DNA from: Phoronis ovalis
Taxonomy: Eukaryota > Phoronida > Phoronidae
Direction: 5' to 3'
NCBI GenBank assembly: GCA_028565635.1
Contig: JAOXYB010056167.1
Span: 1 to 17,556 of the forward strand
DNA length: 17,556 nt
Below are positions 9,613 through 17,556 of the stretch, one piece after another. Within the stretch, counting starts at the first letter, position 1; each line of letters opens with the position of its first letter. The notes beneath the pieces were generated by a model. It ran no database searches. It had not been told where the DNA came from and saw only the letters and a list, made by a program, of their open reading frames with translations. The position numbers and the translations under genes were made by a program.

Positions 9613-10341
9613 GAAATACTCAAAAGTGATTGTCAGCAGTTTTAGTAGCTACCGTCGTTATTAACGATAAATAGGAGAAGCAGTAACACTAAATCAAACA
9701 GTAAAGTATTGAGGATTCACAAAATCACATAGAATGTCCAACTTCACATTTCCCAATTGTAATGATATTGAACTGTGTGGCCCGTTTGCAATGGTCCGAC
9801 ATTGTCGGTATTGTTTTGATGGTGGATGTGTTCAAGAAAAATATGCACCCACAAAAAACACACTTCCCGAGCATGCAGAAAACCTAATACTTTGACTGAA
9901 CATCGGCACCTTACATAATTATTGATTACCGTCAAATTTTTATTTTGTTTTATATTTGCATTACATTTCGGTTCTATCGAATTTTATTGTAAGTAAAGAC
10001 TATATTATTGTTAAAATAGTAAAAGTTCATTTTAAAAAAAATTATTGGTGTTACTTTTCTTTGATATAAACGCAACTTGACAAATTCATCTGACAGTGGA
10101 CTGCAACCACCGTGACAAAACACAACTTCACAATCGTTAATTAAGTCATCTTTCATCATGAAGCAGAAACAATCGTTTGACAAATAAAGACAGAGGCAGA
10201 AGCCATTCAATCAATTTAGTTCTTGGAACACCAGTAACGAAGCTCCTGATAGAAAGGTTGATACAGAGACGGATACAATAACAGTAACCCAACATTATTA
10301 TGTAACAGTTATGATGTGCATATATTATAAGATAATACATA

Positions 10342-10347
10342 TTTATT
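10342..10347 (-). terminator. candidate poly(A) signal for rolling stone-like gene
   Basis: TTTATT on the plus strand reads AATAAA on the minus strand, about 1.1 kb after the stop codon. Another minus-strand AATAAA is at 9983-9988. If the further ones are used, the two genes' 3'UTRs overlap. Confidence 0.3.
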
Positions 10348-10620
10348 TCCATAATTAACAATAACCTCAGGTCCCTGAGTTACAATACAATTGTTTCAAG
10401 TCAGTATAAACATGTACATACTACAGTTCGGGGTCGATTTTGTTAAGATTACTTCTCACAGAGTTCCAGAATAGCCCATAATGGACTATATGTCTAATGG
10501 GAGTGTTAGTCCGTGATGTTTAGATAATAGATCTTATTTCTGAGTCCACATTGTTATCATTATTTTACTAAATGTATGTACAAAAACATACCATATTACC
10601 CTGATAGTAAGCACGGGGAC

Positions 10621-10679
10621 TTAGGTTCGAATAAACCCCCGGTGTCAAAAATAAGCATCGGAGTTTACTGTCGAACTAA
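10621..10679. repeat. hairpin-forming inverted repeat in the 3' region
   Basis: Left arm 10621-10644 and right arm 10656-10679 share TTAG, GTTCGA, TAAAC and G/CCG blocks as reverse complements, with an 11-base loop. The left arm contains GGTTCGAAT, the same as a tRNA B-box, but no tRNA fold exists around it. Confidence 0.5.
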
Positions 10680-11443
10680 AAAATACATTTTCAGAAGACA
10701 AAAATCGGATAACAATTAGTATTGAATTGATCAATGCATTAAATTTAGCTACAAGTTACACCATCACTTGTAAAATTACATTTACCCTATTTCTTACTTG
10801 TTACATTACCAGCACGAACATCCAATAGGACCAGGGAGGGATAGTTGTTAGCAAAAAAATGATGACTCGAAAATATCCAAATCAGTTGGAGGTATGGTGC
10901 TCTGATGCATCACTTAAACCTCAAGATTATTTTCATGGGTTTCTATAACAACTCCAAACTGTACTATATTACATATTTAACACTTTGTTACAACTCCTGA
11001 ATATTCAATACCCACTGCAATAGTAAATGCAACTAAGAATTTGCATATTACAAATACAAATTTATAAAATATAACAGCATGCAGTTATTAAAATTTTTAT
11101 AGAAATTCGGAAAACAGAAAAAATTGTGTAACTGGTTAAGGTATATGTAAATTGGAGATTTCTCATGACGTATACATGAAAATCAATAAAATCTATTCAA
11201 AACAGGAACACAAAGTGGGAGAGTGTTAAGAAAGTCTATCACAGGGCAAGAAACATGAATGTAAAGCCTCCTTAACGTTTGAGATTCCAGTTTGAAATTT
11301 CCCAACTTTTGATTGGATAGTATAGAAAATAAAACATACCAGACTCCCCAAAGTGAAGATTACATTGTAATAAAATGGCCCTTAACATGTACAGTGTGAC
11401 TTATATTGGAGAAGAGTGTTTGGAATATTGCAACACATATACT

Positions 11444-12193
11444 TCAGTGTTGCTGGTAGCATTTTGTAAATAGAAACAATCTGAGCCTATACAAACCATA
11501 TAAAAACAAATGTAATAGGGGTACAAGGACAAAGCCTGCACCTAATAAAAAACCAATAGTTCTACCTGGATTGTTCCAATCTAAAACACCAGGATAAATA
11601 ACAGCAGAATGATCATAAGCCCAGTATATAATACTAAATATTACATATGTAAAGCCGAACACAAATGGGTAAATCATGTGTAAGAGTCTTATAGGAAGTG
11701 CATTAATAAACATTTCTATTATGATTATCATAGAATTAATAGCATGCAGATTAAAATCAACAAACAGAATGCCTCCTTTTGGATGTTGTGCTGGGTACAA
11801 AAATATAAAGTAAACAAGCGATACTAAAAATGCTACATTTCCAATGATGTTAAATATAATCCAATTTAATTTCATATACCATGGAATACTTGGAGGATTC
11901 ATACTGTAGAAGTCGTCTTCACCCCAGTGTTCTGGAGACCCTTGTAACAGCTCGTCTTCATGTTCCTGATGGCGACGACAACATCTGTGTTCCTGCACCA
12001 AATTATGTATTACAGCTATGGTAGCGGCCAGAGTCAGGTGACAACCCAACATAAAGTATGACCAATTTGTTAAATATACAGGCCATTGGAAAGGTAGATT
12101 TGTCAAACGAGATGAATCCAGAATGAGGTTGATGTCGACATACAGAGCTATACTTATTCGATATAAAACGAACAGGAATGGTGGCCATCGAAA
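11444..12193 (-). CDS. rolling stone-like gene exon 2 (membrane domain, stop)
   Basis: The minus-strand acceptor has a strong pyrimidine tract (TCTTTCTCTTTTTTAG) and the exon opens with Phe-Arg-Trp-Pro-Pro. It encodes 249 residues with all six predicted membrane segments and ends at TGA (11446-11444). No internal ATG is required; the frame runs back without a stop to the acceptor. Confidence 0.9.
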   Translation of the reverse strand, partial: FRWPPFLFVLYRISIALYVDINLILDSSRLTNLPFQWPVYLTNWSYFMLGCHLTLAATIAVIHNLVQEHRCCRRHQEHEDELLQGSPEHWGEDDFYSMNPPSIPWYMKLNWIIFNIIGNVAFLVSLVYFIFLYPAQHPKGGILFVDFNLHAINSMIIIIEMFINALPIRLLHMIYPFVFGFTYVIFSIIYWAYDHSAVIYPGVLDWNNPGRTIGFLLGAGFVLVPLLHLFLYGLYRLRLFLFTKCYQQH

Positions 12194-12587
12194 CTAAAAA
12201 AGAGAAAGACTGTGTTTTTAGTTACAAGATTATACTGAACACTCATCAACTTCAAGCTGACTGGTTGTGGTTATAAATGTAACCTCCCACAAAACTGAAA
12301 ATTTTTTTTTTTTAACACTCCTCAGTAACAAATTAAAACATGGTGAGACCAAGAAGTCAGGAGCATTTGTACATTTGGTAATAACCAAAAAATTATGGCA
12401 AACTATAGTCTTAAGCTAGTTTAATACAAACTTGTAAGATTGACGGTGTGTTACATCTTTGAAGTTCAACTTGCTTTTGAACAAATTTTTCTGAGCTACA
12501 AACCTGTGGTAAGTAAAATAGTTCTTCTTTGAAATGATGTAGGCACACATTCTTCAGACGAAACTCTTCCCGAAAACTAGTCACCAT
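11444..12587 (-). CDS. rolling stone-like multi-pass membrane protein (2 exons)
   Basis: Complement of join(11444..12193, 12504..12587), 277 residues and complete. The family similarity is my recognition of the pattern: an N-terminal LPQFRWPPFLFVLYR, a second helix after a Trp-Pro-Tyr-Leu-Thr-Asn-Trp stretch, then HAINS in the middle and a tyrosine-rich fifth helix. Predicted membrane segments lie near residues 33-49, 69-93, 138-160, 178-195, 199-221 and 241-265. A charged, His/Cys-rich loop (about 94-130) separates helices 2 and 3. Drosophila Rolling stone is needed for myoblast fusion; other invertebrate paralogs have unknown roles, so function here is not assigned. It is convergent with the Kelch gene and divergent from the gene at 14742. 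Confidence 0.85.
12504..12587 (-). CDS. rolling stone-like gene exon 1 (start codon)
   Basis: On the minus strand this exon encodes 28 residues, MVTSFREEFRLKNVCLHHF onward to FYLPQ, ending CAG|GTTTGT in phase 0. Its join to FRWPP in exon 2 gives the cytosolic N-terminus expected before the first helix. The ATG is at 12587 with G at +4 and sits two bases after an acceptor-like TTTGTTGCAG, so an intron in the 5'UTR is possible. Confidence 0.8.
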
Positions 12588-14633
12588 GACTGCAACAAAT
12601 GAATTTAGAAACTAAAACCCTCAAATAAGCTTTACTAAAGAACTACAGACAAGCAACAAATTTTAAAGTGACGGGGTAATCTGAAAACTTCTTTTGCCAG
12701 TCTCCCCCAGTTGCATGCTTATATTCCATAGCAGCCAAGCAGAATGTAAACAAGCAAATATTTTCATTTAATGATTATTTACTGCTAGATGCAATTTCCA
12801 GAATTTCATACGACTGTTTTTGCCATAGGGAGCGTGTTTTTTGCAAATAAACTTTTACAAAGGGGTATGAGTTTTTTCTCTTAGACCTCACACCCCACCA
12901 AGTTTTTAGGCAAGTACAGTGACACCCCCCACTTGTGGTCTTTTAACAAGGACAAATAGCTTTTTAGATGTAGTTAAGATTCTGTTAAGGATCCTGGAGG
13001 GAAGCAGTCAATATGAAAGTGGGCACACGTTCCAACAATTTTTTTTGTTGAAAGGGTATATTTTTTTTAGCTGTGGAAGTGTAATGCCTGTTAGGCTCTT
13101 TGGGTATGTTTGCTCAAAATCATGAAAAGGGTGTTTTTTTAGAGGTATGACACATTATTTGGGTTGTCTCTGAAATTTTCACTTCAATAGGTCAATACAT
13201 CTGGGTATTTTTTCCGATTCAGTCATTTCCTAAGGGTGTTATTTCTTTCAACAAATCACTATGAATGGGTAATTTTGGAGGTCAAGGGTTAATCCATATG
13301 AAGCTTTTTGAAAAAGCCATGTTGGAACATGGGTACCTACTTTCATATTGCTACCCCACTCCCAGTCCCAAGGGAACAATACGCAGAGGCTGGTATAATA
13401 TTATGAAAGAGAAAGTGACCCAAAACTCAAAATTTTGGTATCAAAAGTACCCAGTTCTAGGGTTTTCACTTGAAATTAATGAAAATGGGCTGATTTCTAC
13501 AATATTAGTTCAGATAATTTCTTGGGTTTTCCGCTATAAATACGGACTCACTGGGATTTTTGTAGTTTCTAACACAGACTAGGCCTATAATAGTAAATTT
13601 ACTAAATAAATTGTTTTAAAGCTACGTTCACAAAAATTTATTTTAAAATTAATAGACCATATTATTATCAGGGATAGAAATTTATATAGGGATCGAAAAT
13701 TATATATAAACTCAATTTGGTAGTAAGTAACTACTGCATGGTTTTAAGAAAATTAGAAATAACACATTTTATGGAAAAAAATACAACAAGGGGTCTAAAC
13801 TTAGACTAGGATTTTTGTTGAAAAGTTGACCGGAAAGTTGATCCATTTGTAAGCAAGTGGATCATTTCTAGGGATCACTTGGTGAAATAGCGATACATCC
13901 CCGTATTCATTATATATGTAACTACTCCTACCCGTGAAATAAAATTCATTCAGTTTTATTTCTGACACTTCTACTACCCAGTTCTACTAACTGATTGTTT
14001 CCTTTTCAAACTTTATAGGGGATATATGATTTTATATCTCCCCGTTTTCCTGGGGATGCATGCACTCGAATACAACCAGTGCGGATACAGGTGAAAGATC
14101 TAAAGAAGCCTAATATTGTTTTGACGCCAATCACTTAAAAAACACACCTGAGATGATCCCTGTATAAATTCACGGGAAATACTTTCTAGACACTGATGCA
14201 GCTGACACCACCGGCTGCTTCTGGTTCCCCGCATAACGAGTTCATCTAAAGTAAGACTACAGAGTATGCGATTGGTTTAAATATTACTGATTTATTTATA
14301 CTTTTATTTGATTTTAACCTATAATTGGTTATATATATGTTTATATTATATTTTTATGATAAAAATATGTTTAAATTTTCTGTATTCTTAGAAAATACTT
14401 TCTTCTATTTATATTCCGAGTTTTATTTTGAAATTAACTCCAAGCACTTTGCATACTCTAGAAACCACAACGAAGTTATCATTTTTCAAAGTTAAACGAT
14501 TAATATGTAACATTTTATGGATGCATCGTTTAATAGTAAAGTTGTATTTTTTCTTGAATTACGCTTCATAACTAGAAGTTTGAAGGCTAAGATACGGCGG
14601 CACGAGAGTATCCTGATGAATAAACAAAAAGAC
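12588..14633. other. divergent intergenic region
   Basis: About 2 kb between the rolling stone-like start and the third gene. It must contain both promoters. I find a repeated-motif field (12860-13280), an AT-rich stretch, an imperfect inverted repeat GGGGATATA...TATCTCCCC near 14020-14045, and no coding frame. Confidence 0.6.
12860..13280. repeat. field of GGGTAT/GGGTGT plus T-run motifs
   Basis: Short motifs of the form A/T-GGGTAT or GGGTGT followed by runs of T recur near 12863, 13056, 13100, 13126, 13202, 13234 and 13266, spaced roughly 25-80 bases. The spacing is irregular, so this is a degenerate repeat and not a clean tandem array. Confidence 0.45.
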
Positions 14634-14650
14634 AATATGGCGTGCGCCAT
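14634..14650 (+). promoter_or_regulatory. YY1-like AATATGGCG inside a short palindrome
   Basis: AATATGGCG matches the core of the YY1 consensus (AAnATGGCG), a motif often placed just downstream of transcription starts. ATGGCG-TG-CGCCAT is a 14-base inverted repeat. The position, about 100 bases before the presumed coding start, in a locally CG-containing stretch, suggests a promoter. Based on motif only. Confidence 0.35.
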
Positions 14651-14785
14651 GGATACGAGGGCTTGGTTTGAAATTTGAAGATGTTAAAAAGTTCGTTTCT
14701 TCCTCAAAAAATGAGCTGTGAATCATTGCAAACATGTTCAGATGGAGAAACGGATTTATTACAGGGATTCAACCTTAACTTTTAA
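14637..14785 (+). other. two upstream ORFs ahead of the 14742 start
   Basis: A 13-codon ORF runs 14637-14678 and ends in TGA. A second ORF, 14681-14785, is 34 codons in another frame and overlaps the presumed start at 14742; it has an internal ATG at 14711. If transcription starts near 14630, translation of the main frame would need leaky scanning. The second ORF could instead be part of the true N-terminus if an unseen splice joins the frames. Confidence 0.4.
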
Positions 14786-15236
14786 GCCAAAAATAAGCAA
14801 TACAAGTAGAAAATTAGCTGCTATTCGTAGATCCAGTGAAGTACCTCATTTCATGTTAGAAACGGAAAGTGTACTTTTAGGCCGTATAAGTGAATCTTCT
14901 AGGCATAGGAAATTAGATCCAATATCTTTGCAGAGTAACATGACAACTGTAGTTGACCAACCTTCAAGTTTTAACCTCGAAACGGACTTAACATTTGCAC
15001 CTAAGATCTCAGACAATGGCTTAAAAAGTGCTAAAGGGAAACAGCAGCTAAAACTGAACGAGGTAATGACTAATGCAAACAACAAGTCGGCAGCAGTAGC
15101 TGTTGCAAAAATGGTTGAGGACAATATGTTTACATTTAAGCCAAAAGTTAGTTCTCAAAGTGCTAAAATTGTGGAGAACATGGGGTCGGATTTTATGGAA
15201 AGACAGCAGCAACATTTGGAAAAGCAAAAAAAATAT
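14742..15236 (+). CDS. unrecognised protein with three TFxPK[IV]S motifs (partial, first coding exon)
   Basis: The frame is closed upstream by TGA at 14712; the first in-frame ATG is 14742. The exon encodes 165 residues and ends TAT|GTGAGT in phase 0, so coding continues beyond the window or in an exon I cannot see. Three related motifs occur at residues 12 (LTFKPKISNTSRKLA), 83 (LTFAPKISDNGLKSA) and 130 (FTFKPKVSSQSAKIV). The C-terminus, DFMERQQQHLEKQKK, looks like the start of a charged helix. The sequence is basic and Ser-rich, with no signal peptide or membrane segment. Similar TFxPxI-S motifs occur in some cilium or cytoskeleton proteins as far as I recall, but I cannot name the family. 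The start is uncertain because AG at 14740-14741 could be an acceptor. Confidence 0.72.
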
Positions 15237-15957
15237 GTGAGTATCATTGTATTCACTTTGCTATGTTTTTTTATTGCCTAAGAGAAAGTTATTTGTAAAC
15301 ATTTTAACGGGGGTGGGGAAGCCACCACAAAACATGGTGTATTGATAAAAAATTAGCAACGCTAAATAGGGTAAAAACATAGTCCATCCACCTCTACCCC
15401 CTCTGGTCTGAAGAGTAATGAAATCCCCTCAGTTTAATATGATAGTTTAATTCAGTCAGCAGCTTTTCCCTCTGTAAAAACATAAGTTCTAGTAACCATA
15501 TTAAAATTATTGTAATTATATCCTGTGTAACTGATGCTTATAGTAATTTAAAGAAATATTATTTTTATTATTAATTGCATAATGCCCTCAACAGATTTCA
15601 AGTTAGAGAAATCTACAAGGTGTTCAATTTTTGCTGTACGGTTGTTGGGGGGTAAATGGAATGGTTTTCCTAAGATGTATGTGTGATGCAAGCAAATCGA
15701 GAAAGAAAATGGCGCTCAGCGTATAGGTTTTTTTAAGAAAAATATTTGAAATCATTTATTTAACATTGTGTTGGATGGGACTTTCTACTGTTGTGTGCTA
15801 CCTTAACTCTCTGTAATTAAACATCTACTTTACTTTAATTCAGTAATGAATCAATTACGCTGTTCTTAGGTTGTTACTTACTGTACAATTGACTGTAAAG
15901 ATTGATTTATTTGCAATAAAACATTTTGGCATATTGTTGAACATTTAATTACAAACG

Positions 15958-15976
15958 TTTTATTATTATTATTATT
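15958..15976. repeat. (TAT)n run
   Basis: Short TAT/ATT simple repeat. Confidence 0.8.
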
Positions 15977-16774
15977 TACCTGGAGTGAGAGAGCTTAAAA
16001 TTCTTAATTACGAGATATGAAAAAAGAGCAATTAAGTGCGTCTATCATAACCGTTAAAGCAAATAAATACTAGTAGTCCATATTTATGCAGAAATTTCTA
16101 TAAAAGAGTGGAGTGATTTCCTTCTACTTCATGGTTTTACGCTCTTAACAGACGCAGACATTTCGCTTGTTACTCGTAGCTCATATCTGGGAATCTTAAG
16201 CTCTTTAATGCTAGAATCCCGGAACCAAATACTTTGAAGTCTTTTGTACATGTAAAATGCATGTTATTGGGCCACCTGAAGCAGTATTTTAATTAATTTT
16301 GAAAATTCAAATTTTTATGCATTACGTTTTCTTTCAAATATTTATTACCTCAATATATGCTGAAGCATAACTTGTTTTTCTGAATAAGAATTCAATTTTA
16401 GAGAGAGCAAATCATATTTGACATGACTCTTTTTCTTATTTGCCTGTACATTAAAGGTAAAATTTAGGAAAAAGGTATGTATCTGCATGTGTCTTTCCTA
16501 CTAAATTAAAACATTATTTGGTATCTCTTTTCTAATATTGTTTAAAGCATGGGCTCAAATGTGCACCATTAATCAAAAACAGTATCAGAATCTTCATGAC
16601 ATCCATTTACTATGTCAGGCAGAAAGTACTACACATAATTTGTTTTCTAATATAAAGTGCATCAATATTAACTGTATGGTACAACTACTGTTCCCCATTA
16701 GTATACATTGTAGATTATCATTCATGCCAATATAACAGATTGCATGATTATGCACTTACCATGGTTCATTATTC

Positions 16775-16809
16775 CTGGGACTAATATAACTTAGTTATAT
16801 TAGTCCCAG
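16775..16809. repeat. perfect 35-base palindrome
   Basis: Two 17-base arms (CTGGGACTAATATAACT and its exact complement) around a single T at 16792. No mismatch in the arms. It can extrude as a cruciform or fold as a tight hairpin. No coding or known site overlaps it. Confidence 0.95.
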
Positions 16810-17556
16810 ATTATTCTTATAACAGCTATATATGTAAAATTCAGGGAAGTGTAATGTAAATTTATCAGTTGTAAAACTGAAAATGCCTTAAAAGTAGTAA
16901 TGTATATAGAATTTTATTATTTACAATATCCATAAACCAGACAACATTCTATCTCATTGTTGATTAATTCTAAAACTTGTTTGAAATTAATTTGTGTTTA
17001 AAATTCTTAAAACGCAGTTCTTAAACACATCCATTAAATGTTGGCCATGGACAGCAATCAATTTTGGGAGAAATTGTACAAATGACATTTAATTTATACT
17101 AAAATGAGAATTTGAGGATTGATTTTGCAATATTAATTTCATGTGTAAAATAGTCCTATGCAATTTTGCATACATAACGAAGAACACTAATCCAATGAAC
17201 ATGCAGTTAAAGTATCATTAAACATTAACTCTCTGAAATAGTAATTAGATACCATTTTATGCATATCCATGGAGATTTTGGTCTATTAAAGAAAGCTGAT
17301 TGAATATAAATATATATAGTAAAACCTTAGGAGACCAAAAAACAAACCTTGTTTAATAGGCGTGACCGCTTCAAATTTTGGTGTTTTAATTTTTTTAATA
17401 TTTATTTTATTGTAAAAAAATCACAAAAGACAAAAACCAAACTCAAACAAATTTTTGAGGTGTTTTCGGATTCAGAATGTTTTTTCTTTTCTTTTAACCC
17501 TAAAAAACCCCTGACTGACTCGGTTGTTAAGGGCTTGTACCCGTTAGAGACTTTTT

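Larger units (their letters stand above)
9576..11443. other. convergent 3' region between Kelch and rolling stone-like genes
   Basis: This 1.87 kb must hold both 3'UTRs. It is AT-rich with no coding signal on either strand. Poly(A) signal candidates and a hairpin are listed separately. Confidence 0.7.
15237..17556 (+). other. presumed intron of the third gene, to window end
   Basis: Opens with GTGAGT. No exon that joins in phase 0 with a convincing acceptor and coding frame is visible, and neither strand has a protein-like ORF. It contains an ATT run and a perfect palindrome. The intron may extend past the window. Confidence 0.55.

Noticed and set aside
10610-10645. tRNA gene suggested by GGTTCGAAT
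   Set aside because: No T-stem pairing, A-box or cloverleaf can be drawn around it.
13265-13582. Plus-strand ORF of 105 codons in the intergenic region
   Set aside because: No domain or plausible splice context is seen, and it adjoins repeat-like sequence.
16448-16484. 18-base microexon (GTAAAATTTAGGAAAAAG) before GTATGT in the third gene's presumed intron
   Set aside because: It keeps phase 0 but is too short to judge, and the acceptor context is ordinary AT-rich sequence.
16538-16735. Plus-strand ORF of 65 codons
   Set aside because: AT-rich composition and no motif; it does not join the third gene through a convincing acceptor.

Overview
The window is animal nuclear DNA: AT-rich, with GT-AG introns, microsatellites, decayed repeats and no bacterial gene layout. 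The protein families (BTB-BACK-Kelch, rolling stone-like) and the intron sizes (about 240 to 1,800 bases) suggest an invertebrate, perhaps a mollusc, annelid or related group; that placement is inference.

Layout. Positions 29-9575 (+) hold the 3' part, possibly all, of the coding region of a ten-exon BTB-BACK-Kelch gene. I rebuilt it by splice site, phase and domain continuity: about 1,066 codons from the first ATG after the first acceptor. It has an N-terminal Arg/Ser-rich segment, BTB, BACK, a long polar linker of about 450 residues encoded mostly by one large exon, then a six-blade Kelch propeller. Positions 11444-12587 (-) hold a complete two-exon gene for a rolling stone-like multi-pass membrane protein of 277 residues. 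It converges on the Kelch gene, with 1.87 kb between the stop codons. Positions 14742-15236 (+) hold the first recognised coding exon of a third gene, divergent from the rolling stone-like gene. It carries three copies of a TFxPK[IV]S motif and runs out of the window through an open donor.

Repeats and structure. A 129-base foldback hairpin lies just upstream of Kelch exon 4. A cluster of related direct and inverted units fills much of intron 5. A probable non-LTR retrotransposon tail lies in intron 2. Other features are a hairpin in the convergent 3' region, a field of GGGTAT/GGGTGT-plus-T-run motifs between the divergent genes, and a perfect 35-base palindrome near the right end.

The three genes show no obvious shared pathway. 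The Kelch protein looks like a Cullin-3 substrate adaptor, the rolling stone-like protein is a membrane protein of a family linked to myoblast fusion in Drosophila, and the third gene is unrecognised. I found no convincing new system; the most unusual items are the long-linker Kelch architecture, the foldback beside its exon, and the repeat-motif gene with overlapping upstream ORFs.
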